Positions 1 through 8,456 of a DNA stretch of 64,000 nt are shown here, in pieces. This DNA comes from Anaerocolumna sp. AGMB13025 (GTDB lineage: Bacteria > Bacillota > Clostridia > Lachnospirales > Lachnospiraceae). The stretch covers positions 5,068,501 to 5,132,500 of the forward strand of contig NZ_CP121445.1 in NCBI RefSeq assembly GCF_029689925.1, written 5' to 3'. A program made the position numbers and the translations under genes. A model generated the notes under the pieces. That model worked only from the letters and a program-made list of their open reading frames with translations. It had not been told where the DNA came from and ran no database searches. Every line of letters starts with the position of its first letter. Position 1 is the stretch's first letter.

Positions 1-79
1 CCACAAGGGTTCTTATCTCATAGAATGACTATCTTTGAGATAACAAGTGTCAGTATTTAGACACTGATTTCTTTTACAC

Positions 80-385
80 AAAAAAATCCCAGACATATAT
101 GACTTACATTCATATATGTCTGGGACGGGATTCTATTGTTGTGTTATATTCCCGCGGTACCACCCGCATTGAAAACCTTATGGTTTTCCACTCTTACACT
201 TAACGCGTGCGACGCATGAACCTACTGCGGAATACGTAACCGATTAATTCTATCCGTTCAACCCATGAGCTCCAGAGTGTTCCTTCCCATATCTATCATC
301 CAAGGCATGCTCTCAGTCGGTGACACGCCATTCCTGTTAATCGATGCAATCCATACAGGTTAGTCTCTTTCATAGCTTATTATCA
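80..385 (-). promoter_or_regulatory. T-box leader (tRNA-sensing), gene off the left edge
   Basis: On the minus strand the T-box core GGGTGGTACCGCGG lies at about 152-168, followed by a terminator hairpin and T-run. Upstream (to about 385) are Stem I-like sequences, including a GAAAGAGAC stretch and an ACTGAGAGC segment. T-box leaders bind a specific uncharged tRNA and antiterminate transcription of aminoacyl-tRNA synthetase, amino-acid biosynthesis or transport genes. The controlled gene lies left of position 1. I could not assign the specifier codon with confidence, so the amino acid is unknown. Confidence 0.88.
81..126 (-). terminator. T-box terminator hairpin
   Basis: A near-perfect inverted repeat (GTCCCAGACATATATGA and its complement around a 7-nt loop) at 87-126 is followed on the minus strand by a run of T at 81-86. 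It directly follows the T-box core and is the off-state terminator of that leader. Two further small hairpins lie between it and the left edge (arms at about 13-47 and 45-66). Confidence 0.88.
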
Positions 386-697
386 TATTAACTTATATAA
401 ATACATGTACATTGTGTATTTTTTCATTTGACTTATATTAACACAGAAATATTTATCTGGCAAGGGTTAATTTTTATTTTTTATATTTCTGACAAGAGAA
501 AAAATCAATAATCATTGAATATATCTGTTATCTTAATTTATAGATCATTTTAATCATTAGTTAAAATTTACATTTAATTAAATGATACTTTTTATGTAGA
601 ATACGCATATTCCATTGTATTTTTTACGATATGGCTATAAAATAATAATATATATTTTAGGAAATATAGGAGATTTTTTTAAAGGGGTGATACTACT
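386..697. other. AT-rich intergenic region
   Basis: About 310 very AT-rich bases between two divergent units, the leftward T-box leader and the rightward gene at 698. It must hold both promoters, but I see no unambiguous -35/-10 pair. No convincing reading frame is present. Confidence 0.5.
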
Positions 698-1111
698 GTG
701 GAATCTTATATGAAATTGAGTAAAAAGAAATATAATATAATTATCCTAATCATCTCAATCCTTATTTTAATTTCTCTTATTACAATAGTAATGAAATCCT
801 CACCTCCTTGGCATTTTTCCAGTAAAGATATAGGATATATAGAGCTCAGAAAAAGTGGGAGCATAAATCCTATTAATATAACTGAATCTAGACAGATTAA
901 TAATATTATCGATAAATTAGAGCGTAAAAAATATAAATTCAAAAACTTTAATATCGGTAGTGGATGGACATATCGCATCTTAATCTATAGTAGTAAAGGA
1001 CATTTAAAGGACGAGTTTGAAATCAATTATAATAATAGCTTAAGTTATGGTTTTGGTGTTTACTCGTATAGTGATTTAGATATTTCTTTTATTTCGGATT
1101 ACTTTAAATGA
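698..1111 (+). CDS. small single-pass membrane protein, unknown function
   Basis: 137 residues starting at GTG 698, with a GGGGTGA ribosome site 7 nt upstream; an in-frame ATG at 710 is an alternative. A Lys-rich N-terminus precedes one strong hydrophobic segment at about residues 13-32, then a soluble domain of about 100 residues, presumably extracytoplasmic. I do not recognise the family. The gene stands alone and a hairpin terminator follows it. Nothing visible suggests transfer or decay, and no function is assigned. Confidence 0.6.
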   Translation: MESYMKLSKKKYNIIILIISILILISLITIVMKSSPPWHFSSKDIGYIELRKSGSINPINITESRQINNIIDKLERKKYKFKNFNIGSGWTYRILIYSSKGHLKDEFEINYNNSLSYGFGVYSYSDLDISFISDYFK

Positions 1112-1159
1112 TTTATAAATCCATAACCATTAACTAATTTTAACCGTTCTTTTAAAAAA

Positions 1160-1197
1160 AAGTTTCAAGCCCTTTATTTGGGCTTAAAGACTTTTTT
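1160..1197. terminator. bidirectional terminator
   Basis: A stem with GC-rich core CAAGCCC/GGGCTTA and A/T-rich outer arms is flanked by A-runs on the left and T-runs on the right. It sits between converging genes (698-1111 rightward, 1269-2282 leftward), so it can end both transcripts. Confidence 0.75.
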
Positions 1198-1268
1198 AAT
1201 GATATTACAGACTCATGGTTATCACATTTTTCACTGGAAAGGATTGCTTTTTTTAATACGGTACATAA

Positions 1269-2282
1269 TTACGCCCTACTATATTTTAAGACGCCTTTGC
1301 CGTCAACGCATGTAATTTCAGCCAAAGCTCCGTTTATCAGGGTCATCTGGGGGGCTTTATGTCCAATATCGGCATCTAATATAATGGGGACTTTTAGCTT
1401 ATCAAGAATGGATAAAACCGCTTCTTTATAGGTTATTTCGCTTTCTTCCGAAAAAAAAGCCGGTCTTCCAAATACAAAGCCTTTCGCCGTATCAAACCAT
1501 CCAGCCTCCAAAAGCTGCCACAGTCCTCTGGTCAATGCCTCTGCATTTAAGGAATAGCTCTCTAAGTACCACAGTATTCCATCGTTTTTATATTTGTTAA
1601 TAAAATCCACGGTTTTATCATACTTTGTACCAACGAGATTTAGTAATACATCCAAACAGCCCCCAAGGAGTCTTCCAGCCATACGAATGTCCTTTTCACC
1701 CGTTATATTGCGCCAGTAAACATCCTTATCTAAAACATAGCCTTCCAACCCTGTAATACGGTCATAATAACCGTCTTCATAACGGTCGAAACTGGTCTGT
1801 ACAATATTCTTGCCTTCCATAAGAGCCAGATTGTTTTCTAATGCTTTATGCCAGCCTTCCATGCCAAAATCATTAAAGTTACAGCCATAAATCGTTGCCA
1901 TATCACAGTTTGTAGTAATCGTAAAGGTTAGCCCTGTATTATCGGAAAAGCCTTGTATCCAGGAGGGTTTTGACCGAATTACATTAAAATCCAAATAGGG
2001 AAGCATTTCCATAAGATAATCTCCGCCTTTTGCAGATATAATCCACATTACTTTCTCATTCTTTATCAGTTCCATGAATTCCTCGGCTCTGATTTTTCCG
2101 TCTGTACTCCTTCCTTTATAACTGGAACGGACATGGGCTGTTTCCAAAAGTTCATAACCTTTTGCAATTAGTTGTTTTTTACCGGAATCCAGGCGTATGA
2201 AATCCGTTTCCTTTTTATTGCCGTCTGATGGAGCTGTAATACCAATGGTAACGCCCTTTTTTATAAATACTGGGTATATCAT
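1269..2282 (-). CDS. S66 family peptidase (LD-carboxypeptidase / MccF-like)
   Basis: 337 residues, the usual length for family S66. The expected Ser-Glu-His catalytic set is visible: Ser113 in GFSDNT, Glu241 in YLES and His308 in DIGHKAP. There is no signal peptide, so the enzyme is cytoplasmic. Family members either trim the terminal D-Ala from murein tetrapeptides during peptidoglycan recycling (LdcA) or cleave microcin C-type acyl-sulfamoyl adenylates (MccF). The sequence looks closer to the MccF-like branch of Gram-positive bacteria, but I cannot separate the two by eye. It is a single-gene unit ending at the bidirectional terminator. Confidence 0.85.
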   Translation of the reverse strand: MIYPVFIKKGVTIGITAPSDGNKKETDFIRLDSGKKQLIAKGYELLETAHVRSSYKGRSTDGKIRAEEFMELIKNEKVMWIISAKGGDYLMEMLPYLDFNVIRSKPSWIQGFSDNTGLTFTITTNCDMATIYGCNFNDFGMEGWHKALENNLALMEGKNIVQTSFDRYEDGYYDRITGLEGYVLDKDVYWRNITGEKDIRMAGRLLGGCLDVLLNLVGTKYDKTVDFINKYKNDGILWYLESYSLNAEALTRGLWQLLEAGWFDTAKGFVFGRPAFFSEESEITYKEAVLSILDKLKVPIILDADIGHKAPQMTLINGALAEITCVDGKGVLKYSRA

Positions 2283-2571
2283 ATTGTAATTCCTTTCAAT
2301 AAATATAATTCAAATTTACAAATTAATAAATTAATTTGATTTAGATGTGACTGGTTTTCTATACTGTAATTATTAGAAAAGAAAAATTCCCTAAATCACA
2401 TATAAAAACTAAAATCAATTTAAAATATAGTAAAATAGCAATATAAAATATAAATTACAGGGCAGCCGGTATGATAAAAAAATAGCTTTATTTTAGTACT
2501 TTTCACAGGAGTTAATCCTTTTATCGGAGTAAACAAAAATCGGTTTACAAATATGTATCGTTTTATTAATT

Positions 2572-2621
2572 AAACTAACCTGACATTAACACCATTATCT
2601 AGTTCCTGCCAGGTTAGTTTT
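2572..2621 (-). terminator. likely terminator of the dapF-dapL unit
   Basis: Perfect 11-12 base arms (AAACTAACCTG and CAGGTTAGTTT) enclose about 27 nt downstream of dapL. On the minus strand the right arm is followed by only a weak T/A-rich tract; on the plus strand it runs into TTTTTATT. The direction of strongest activity is therefore uncertain. Confidence 0.55.
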
Positions 2622-2672
2622 TATTATCTCATGTTTTTATTATCTCATGTTTCTATTGTCTCATTTTTATAG
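2622..2672 (-). repeat. three tandem 16-17 bp repeats after the dapL stop
   Basis: On the minus strand, units like CATGAGATAATAAAAA occur three times in tandem (the outermost copy diverged), starting a few bases after the dapL stop codon. The same arrangement, a short tandem array starting at a stop codon, recurs after several other genes in this window. Confidence 0.7.
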
Positions 2673-2678
2673 AATACC

Positions 2679-3893
2679 TTACAATTTCTTAATACGCTCA
2701 ATCGCTTCCAAAGTATTTTCATAAGTACCAAATGCAGTAAGCCTGAAATACCCTTCTCCATGAGGACCGAAACCAGAACCCGGAGTTCCAACTATATTAG
2801 CCTCTTTTAACAGATAATCAAAGAATTCCCAGGAAGTCATCTTGCCCGGTGTCTTTAGCCAGATATAGGGAGCATTCACGCCACCAGATACCTGATAGCC
2901 TGCCTGGGTTAGTCCTTCTCTGATAACATTGGCATTATTCATATAATATGCAATCTGTTCTCCGGTTTGTTTTCTGCCTTCTTCGCTATAAACTGCGGCA
3001 CCGGCTGCTTGAATAATATAAGGAGCGCCATTGAATTTCGTACCATGGCGTCTTGCCCACATACTGTTTAACATTACCTCACCGCATTTTAACTCCTTAG
3101 GAATTACGGTAAAAGCTAATCTGGTACCGGTAAAACCTGCATTCTTAGAAAAGCTTCTAAGTTCAATGGCACAGGTTTTTGCTCCTTCACATTCATATAT
3201 GGTATGAGGAACATCATCCTCTGAGATATAAGCTTCATAAGCAGCATCATAGATAATAACAGCACCGATTTTATTCGCATAATCCACCCATTTCTTAAGT
3301 TCTGCTTTATTAATCGTTGAGCCGGTAGGGTTATTTGGGAAGCACAGATATATAATATCTGGTTCTTCCTTGGGAAATTCCGGTGCAAAATTTGTCTCCA
3401 GGGTACAAGGCATATAAATGACTTTGCTCCATCTGCCAAGTTCCGGTAAATATTCACCGGTTCTGCCAGCCATAACATTACTGTCTACATAAACAGGATA
3501 AACCGGATCGCAGACAGCAATCTTATTATCCACATCAAAAATCTCCTGAATATTGGCGGAATCGCTTTTCGCACCGTCACTGATAAAGATTTCATCAATG
3601 GCAATATCAACGCCTCTGGTCTTATAATCCTGTTCAGCAATGACTGTTCTTAAGAATTCATATCCAAGATCCGGTGCATAACCTTTAAAGGTTTCCTTTA
3701 CTCCCATCTCATCTGCCGCCTTATGAAGAGCCCCTACTACTGCCGGAGCTAAAGGCAGCGTAACATCACCAATTCCCAGACGTATAATCTTTTTATCCGG
3801 ATTAGCCTCTGAAAATGCTTTTACTTTCTTCGCTATATCGGAAAATAAATAGCTTCCAGGTAATTTCAAGTAATTATCATTAATTTTAAACAT
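2679..3893 (-). CDS. dapL: LL-diaminopimelate aminotransferase
   Basis: 404 residues, the typical length. This is a fold-type I PLP enzyme that converts L-tetrahydrodipicolinate directly to LL-diaminopimelate using glutamate, a shortcut in lysine and peptidoglycan precursor synthesis. The PLP lysine is Lys250 in SFSKNAGFTG. The CFPNNPTG substrate/PLP loop and the N-terminal motif with YLFSDI are typical of DapL. A strong AAAGGAGCG ribosome site precedes ATG. The gene follows dapF by 15 bases, so the two form a unit making meso-diaminopimelate. Confidence 0.96.
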   Translation of the reverse strand: MFKINDNYLKLPGSYLFSDIAKKVKAFSEANPDKKIIRLGIGDVTLPLAPAVVGALHKAADEMGVKETFKGYAPDLGYEFLRTVIAEQDYKTRGVDIAIDEIFISDGAKSDSANIQEIFDVDNKIAVCDPVYPVYVDSNVMAGRTGEYLPELGRWSKVIYMPCTLETNFAPEFPKEEPDIIYLCFPNNPTGSTINKAELKKWVDYANKIGAVIIYDAAYEAYISEDDVPHTIYECEGAKTCAIELRSFSKNAGFTGTRLAFTVIPKELKCGEVMLNSMWARRHGTKFNGAPYIIQAAGAAVYSEEGRKQTGEQIAYYMNNANVIREGLTQAGYQVSGGVNAPYIWLKTPGKMTSWEFFDYLLKEANIVGTPGSGFGPHGEGYFRLTAFGTYENTLEAIERIKKL

Positions 3894-3908
3894 GTTGTTA
3901 CGCTCCTT

Positions 3909-4745
3909 TTATTTTAAATTTATCTCTCCGTCAAAGACCGTTACCGCAGGTCCTGTCATGAAGATTGTATTCTTCTCTCTGTCATATCTGATCTTAAGTT
4001 CTCCGCCTAAGAGTCTAACCATAACCGAATCCTCGGTCAATCCATTCAGGATGCAGGCATAAGCACTGGCACAAGCACCGGTTCCGCAGGCTAAGGTTTC
4101 ACCGCTTCCCCGTTCCCATACTCTCATATCTATGGTATTCCGGTCAATTACATGGATGAACTCGGTATTGGTCCGCTCCGGAAACATACTGTGGTGTTCA
4201 AATAAGGGTCCGACTTTTTCTATATCAACTGTTTTGGTATCCTCTACAAATACTACCGAATGAGGGTTACCCATAGAAACACAGGTCATCTCATACGCCC
4301 TGTCTCCAATGGTAACAGGCATAGCAATGACTTCGTCTTTCTCACTGACCACCGGAATCATTTTTGCTTTTGTTATGGGACTTCCCATATTTACCGTAAC
4401 TTCTATTACTTTACTGTCTTCAACTTTTAAATCCAGATATTTAATTCCTGCTCCGGTTTCTATGCTGATTTGCTGTTTATCCGCTAAACCATAATCATAT
4501 ACATACTTTGCCACGCAGCGGATACCATTGCCGCACATGTTGGATTTTGAACCATCGGCATTATACATATCCATTAAAAAATCAGCTTGATCGGAAGGCT
4601 TTATTAATATCAGTCCGTCAGATCCGATTCCGAAATGTCTGTCACTTACTATTATAGCAACTTCCGGAGGATTTTCCACCTTTTCTTTCAAACAATTTAC
4701 ATAAACATAGTCATTTCCGCATCCCTGCATTTTGGTAAATTTCAT
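3909..4745 (-). CDS. dapF: diaminopimelate epimerase
   Basis: 278 residues. A PLP-independent racemase that converts LL- to meso-diaminopimelate for lysine and murein. The two catalytic cysteines are present: Cys71 in SNMCGNGIRC and Cys220 in LACGTGACAS. AAGGGAGAAG precedes the ATG. It lies between the ANTAR gene, about 125 bases upstream, and dapL immediately downstream. Whether it is co-transcribed with glnA is unclear. The gap at 4746-4870 holds only a loose inverted repeat (AACTGTA...TACAGTT) and no obvious terminator, so read-through is possible. Confidence 0.96.
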   Translation of the reverse strand: MKFTKMQGCGNDYVYVNCLKEKVENPPEVAIIVSDRHFGIGSDGLILIKPSDQADFLMDMYNADGSKSNMCGNGIRCVAKYVYDYGLADKQQISIETGAGIKYLDLKVEDSKVIEVTVNMGSPITKAKMIPVVSEKDEVIAMPVTIGDRAYEMTCVSMGNPHSVVFVEDTKTVDIEKVGPLFEHHSMFPERTNTEFIHVIDRNTIDMRVWERGSGETLACGTGACASAYACILNGLTEDSVMVRLLGGELKIRYDREKNTIFMTGPAVTVFDGEINLK

Positions 4746-4870
4746 AACGCTTCTTCTCCCTTAATAGACTTAATAAAAGCCTGCCCCAAACCGGTAAACT
4801 GTATTCTGTCCAGACCACACTTAACGGCATTGACCAGAGTACAGTTCCTTTGTTTGTGACAAGCTTCGCA

Positions 4871-5413
4871 CTACATTAAACTCAATATCATTTCCGCCAT
4901 TTCTACCATATTGGTTCCGCTGTCCATACTGTTTTTCTGTATGTACCGGTGTGCTTCTTCTTCAGTCATGTTGTTTCGCTCCATAAGAACAAGTTTTGCT
5001 TTGCTGATAACCGCTTTATCTGCTTCTGATCTGGGCTTCGGTTTTTCTTTATCCTTTTTCTTCCGCCTTGAATAATTATAACTCATCATCTGGAGGGTAT
5101 TCAAGAGGTCCTGCATTTTAATCGGCATACTAAGACAGACAATGTTATTATCCGTACATTCCTCCAATTTAGTGGCAGACGCAATCAAAAGCATTTCAAA
5201 CCCTTTCGGAAGATAATTATTTAATTCACTGTAATGCATATCAGAAAAACGATATCCGCATATTACAATTCCGTCATCTAATTCATTCGCTGTTCCAATA
5301 ACCTGTGCACCTGTCGTACAGGTCGCATTCACTTCATAACCGTTTCTGACTAAAGCATTCTTAATGCTCGTTGCATCTTCTATCTTGGGAAAAGCTATAA
5401 TAATACTCAACAC
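4871..5413 (-). CDS. ANTAR-domain response regulator, likely glnA antiterminator
   Basis: 180 residues from a GTG start with a GGAGGTGA ribosome site 9 nt upstream. The N-terminal third looks like a degenerate receiver domain. A basic linker at about residues 110-125 (RRKKKDKEKPKP) leads to a C-terminal ANTAR helical bundle (about 125-178) with the usual spacing of Ala and aromatic residues. ANTAR proteins bind paired hairpins in nascent RNA and prevent termination. The gene directly follows glnA (66-base gap), an arrangement known in Clostridia, where the regulator acts in nitrogen metabolism. A hairpin in the glnA leader is a plausible target. Confidence 0.82.
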   Translation of the reverse strand: MLSIIIAFPKIEDATSIKNALVRNGYEVNATCTTGAQVIGTANELDDGIVICGYRFSDMHYSELNNYLPKGFEMLLIASATKLEECTDNNIVCLSMPIKMQDLLNTLQMMSYNYSRRKKKDKEKPKPRSEADKAVISKAKLVLMERNNMTEEEAHRYIQKNSMDSGTNMVEMAEMILSLM

Positions 5414-5479
5414 ATCTGATCACCTCCATCGCTTCAAATTCCTTCACTAAGCGGCATATTTTCACTATGCTGCTTTCTA

Positions 5480-6811
5480 TTATATGCGATGTAAGTATTG
5501 GTCTAATTCCCACTGGGAAACCTGTATGGTGTATTGATCCCACTCTGCATTCTTAGCTTCAAGATACTTGCCTGCAGTATGGTTTCCAAGAACTTCTTTG
5601 ATTAATTCACTTTGTTCAAACAGATTCAAGGCTTCTTTTAAATTAGTCGGGAGGTTTTTAATGCCTTTTTCTGTTTTTTCTTCCTCTGACATCGTAAATA
5701 TATTCTTATCTACACTGTCAGGAGGTGTTAACTTATTCTTAATTCCGTCAAGTCCGGCTGCAAGGCAAACTGCAAGCGCTAAGTATGGGTTTGCTGCAGG
5801 ATCGGGACACCTAAGTTCAACCCTTGCACCTGAACCTCTGGATGCCGGAATACGGATTAGAGGACTCCGATTAGTAGCAGACCACGCGATATAAACAGGT
5901 GCTTCATAGCCAGGTACTAATCTCTTATATGAGTTTACTAAAGGATTGGTTACAGCAGTCATACCTTCCATGTGCTTCATAATACCAGCAATAAAATGAT
6001 ATGCATCCTCACTGAGTCCTAATTTACCGGAGGGGTCATCAAAGATGTTCTTACCATCTTTACTTATAGACATATTAATATGCATGCCGGAGCCGTTCAC
6101 ACCAAACCTGGGCTTTGGCATAAATGTCGCATGGAGTCCATGCCTTTTAGCGATGGTTCTTACAACCAGTTTAAAGGTCATGATATTATCTGCAGTCGTT
6201 AAGGCATCGTCATACTTAAAATCAATTTCGTGCTGAGCAGGAGCAACCTCATGATGGGAAGCTTCGACAGTAAAGCCCATGTCCTCCAAGGTTAAAACCA
6301 TCTCACGTCTGGCATTTTCACCAGCATCTAAAGGACCAACATCAAAGTAACCGCCCCGTTCTAAGGACTTGTTGGTAGGCTCTCCATTATCCTCAGAATT
6401 GAAAAGGAAAAATTCACATTCCGGACCAACGTTAAATACATAACCCAAATCCTCTGCTTCCTTTACTATCTTCTTTAAAATATATCTGGGATCGCCTTCA
6501 AAAGGTGTTCCATCCGGCCGGTACACATCGCAGATGAATCTGGCCACCTTTCCCTGCTGAGGTCTCCAAGGGAAGATTTCAAATGTATCCAAATCCGGAT
6601 ATAGATACATATCGGATTCCTCTATTCTTACGAAACCTTCGATGGAAGAGCCATCGAACATGCATTTATTATCCAACACTTTATCCAACTGGCTGGTGGT
6701 AACGGCTACATTTTTCAGATTACCAAAAATATCGGTAAATTGCAGTCTGATAAATTCAACATCCTCTTCTTCAACCATTCTGATGATATCTTTTTTTGTG
6801 TAATGATTCAT
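5480..6811 (-). CDS. glnA: glutamine synthetase, type I
   Basis: 443 residues, matching the short GSI-alpha type of Firmicutes. It makes glutamine from glutamate, ammonia and ATP. Recognisable signatures are the DGSSIEGF substrate loop, MPKPRFGVNGSGMH in the ATP/metal region, and NRSPLIRIPASRGSGARVELR. It lacks the C-terminal adenylylation region of the enterobacterial type. AAAGGGAGA lies 9 nt before ATG. A consensus promoter and a 13-bp leader hairpin sit just upstream, and the ANTAR regulator follows downstream. Confidence 0.97.
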   Translation of the reverse strand: MNHYTKKDIIRMVEEEDVEFIRLQFTDIFGNLKNVAVTTSQLDKVLDNKCMFDGSSIEGFVRIEESDMYLYPDLDTFEIFPWRPQQGKVARFICDVYRPDGTPFEGDPRYILKKIVKEAEDLGYVFNVGPECEFFLFNSEDNGEPTNKSLERGGYFDVGPLDAGENARREMVLTLEDMGFTVEASHHEVAPAQHEIDFKYDDALTTADNIMTFKLVVRTIAKRHGLHATFMPKPRFGVNGSGMHINMSISKDGKNIFDDPSGKLGLSEDAYHFIAGIMKHMEGMTAVTNPLVNSYKRLVPGYEAPVYIAWSATNRSPLIRIPASRGSGARVELRCPDPAANPYLALAVCLAAGLDGIKNKLTPPDSVDKNIFTMSEEEKTEKGIKNLPTNLKEALNLFEQSELIKEVLGNHTAGKYLEAKNAEWDQYTIQVSQWELDQYLHRI

Positions 6812-6842
6812 ATCATTGTCTCTCCCTTTTGATTTTTATTCG

Positions 6843-6878
6843 AAAAAGGGCGAAAGCATTCCTTAGAACACCTTCGCC
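6843..6878 (-). promoter_or_regulatory. glnA leader hairpin with T-run (attenuator-like)
   Basis: Reading leftwards, GGCGAAGGTGTTC and GAATGCTTTCGCC form a continuous 13-bp stem (with G-U pairs) around a UAAG loop, followed by CTTTTT. It begins only about 7-10 nt after the predicted transcription start and ends about 30 nt before the ribosome site. It could be a premature terminator controlled by the neighbouring ANTAR protein, or a 5' stabilising hairpin. Its closeness to the transcription start makes strong intrinsic termination uncertain. Confidence 0.6.
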
Positions 6879-6889
6879 TTGCTGATATC

Positions 6890-6918
6890 ATGATAACAGC
6901 CTGATTATTATTTGTCAA
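6890..6918 (-). promoter_or_regulatory. glnA promoter
   Basis: On the minus strand TTGACA (6913-6918) is separated by exactly 17 nt from TATCAT (6890-6895). This is a near-consensus sigma-A promoter whose start point falls just before the leader hairpin. Confidence 0.8.
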
Positions 6919-6987
6919 TATACTAAATTTATACGTCCACGTAAATCTCCGGAAGAATAAACAGCATATTAATTTCGTTTAACTATT

Positions 6988-7170
6988 TGTATTTTATTTA
7001 TTTCTTTACATTTATTTCATTGCTTTTGTTTTTATTTTATTGCTTCTTTTTCATTACTTTTATTTTAATGCTTTTATTTTATTGCTTCTTTTTCATTACT
7101 TTTATTTTATTGCTTTTATTTTATTACTTTTATTTTATTACTTTTATTTTATTACTTCTTTTTCATTGCT
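6988..7170 (-). repeat. degenerate AT-rich tandem repeats after the HD-GYP gene
   Basis: A low-complexity stretch built from 11-16 base units. On the minus strand these read like AAAATAAAAGTAAT, with GCAAT and GAAGT variants. The array starts soon after the HD-GYP stop codon and fills most of the gap to glnA. Open frames within it are only translations of the repeat. Confidence 0.75.
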
Positions 7171-7203
7171 CTTATAACTTCACTTGCTTTTTTCATCCCT
7201 ATC

Positions 7204-8235
7204 TTACATTATTATCTTTGAGATACATATGTTCAAATAACTGGGATCATTTTTTAAATCTATGATTTCTTTGTTTTCTATGTTACGTACAACTGGTCTT
7301 AAGACACAGTCCGGATAATTTGAAAGGATAATCCCCTGGGTTCCGTCGCTTAATTCGACACTGCTTCCCACCGGATATACTGTAACGCATCTTACAAAAA
7401 CATCTATAACACCAGAGTCATATAGCTGGTTCCCGGTGCCCATTAAATATTCCACTGTTTCAGAAGGTGAAAAAGCATTCCGGTAAGCTCGATCGGAGGT
7501 CATGGCGTCATAGGTATCCGCCACTGCAAGTATTCTTCCAAATATCGTTATTTCTTCCCCTTTTAATCCTCTTGGATAACCGGAACCATCAAACCGTTCA
7601 TGGTGTTCGAGTACCCCGACTTTGGTCACACTGTTTAATTCGATTGAATCAGCCAGAAATTCAAACCCAAATTCCGGGTGCTTCTGAATCAGTTTAAATT
7701 CTTCCTTGGAGAGTTTCCCCTGTTTATCAAGAATTTCTATCGGAACAAATTTTTTCCCTACATCGTGGAGAATACCAGCCGTCCCCAAATATATCAGATT
7801 GTCCCGGTTTAAATTAAGTTTTATACCGATACTGATTGCCAAAATACCTACATTAACGCAATGGAGATAAGTATACTCATGATGTCCCAATAAATGCTGC
7901 ATATTTATTTCTACGTCGCCATTTGCTATTATATTATCTACTATTTCCGATATTAAGGGTTTCATTTCAGCCAGATTTCCATTCTGATTAACAATACTCT
8001 CCAAACGGGAAGCAGTCATTAACCGGAGTCCTTCATCCACAAAATCATTAATTATAATACCTTCTGATATTTCATCCTCAATATATAATCCGGTATACCC
8101 ATTCGCTTTCAGTCTGGATAGGATGGCTTCTGTCAATTCAACATTATGTCTTAACAAGATTACTCCCTGAGCACCGTATAATGGTTTTGCCAAACGAGAA
8201 CCTGGAACTACTTTATCTATAGTTAGAAATCTCAT
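7204..8235 (-). CDS. HD-GYP domain protein, putative c-di-GMP phosphodiesterase
   Basis: 343 residues from ATG 8235, chosen because GGAGG lies 10 nt upstream and the N-terminus (MRFLTIDKV) matches the family; an upstream in-frame ATG at 8337 lacks a ribosome site. An N-terminal region of about 120 residues precedes the HD-GYP domain, with HD at 157-158 (ILHDVGKK), HHERFDGSGYP (GYP at 219-221) and AVADTYDAMTS. Such enzymes hydrolyse cyclic di-GMP to pGpG or GMP. There is no membrane segment, so it is cytoplasmic. It is a single-gene unit. Confidence 0.88.
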   Translation of the reverse strand: MRFLTIDKVVPGSRLAKPLYGAQGVILLRHNVELTEAILSRLKANGYTGLYIEDEISEGIIINDFVDEGLRLMTASRLESIVNQNGNLAEMKPLISEIVDNIIANGDVEINMQHLLGHHEYTYLHCVNVGILAISIGIKLNLNRDNLIYLGTAGILHDVGKKFVPIEILDKQGKLSKEEFKLIQKHPEFGFEFLADSIELNSVTKVGVLEHHERFDGSGYPRGLKGEEITIFGRILAVADTYDAMTSDRAYRNAFSPSETVEYLMGTGNQLYDSGVIDVFVRCVTVYPVGSSVELSDGTQGIILSNYPDCVLRPVVRNIENKEIIDLKNDPSYLNICISKIIM

Positions 8236-8456
8236 TACCCTGAATCCTCCAAGAATGTATAATATAACATGCCGGTTATTCATCACCTGCACAAGCGACA
8301 TGTTCGCCTTAACCAGTTTAAAACAGATATCAATCACATGATTTTCCTGTTTTATCTATACCCAAGGTCATATTATAGCATATTATGTCAGATATTGGTA
8401 TACCCTTTTCGTAAATAGTTCATTAATATTTTCTCTTACCCAAACGCTCTTTATAG

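Larger units (their letters stand above)
2283..2678. other. intergenic region with terminator and short repeats
   Basis: About 400 AT-rich bases between dapL and the peptidase gene. It contains a long inverted repeat at 2572-2621 and three short direct repeats next to the dapL stop (both listed separately). I see no gene. The promoter of the peptidase gene must lie in the left half, but I cannot pin it down. Confidence 0.5.

Noticed and set aside
240..300. Assignment of the T-box specifier codon (His, Thr or Asn considered)
   Set aside because: Several registers of GGAACACTCTGG are possible by eye and none could be justified without a covariance alignment.
6987..7265. 92-residue Phe/Leu-rich open frame on the plus strand
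   Set aside because: It is a translation of the AT-rich tandem repeat, partly antisense to the HD-GYP gene, with no ribosome site.
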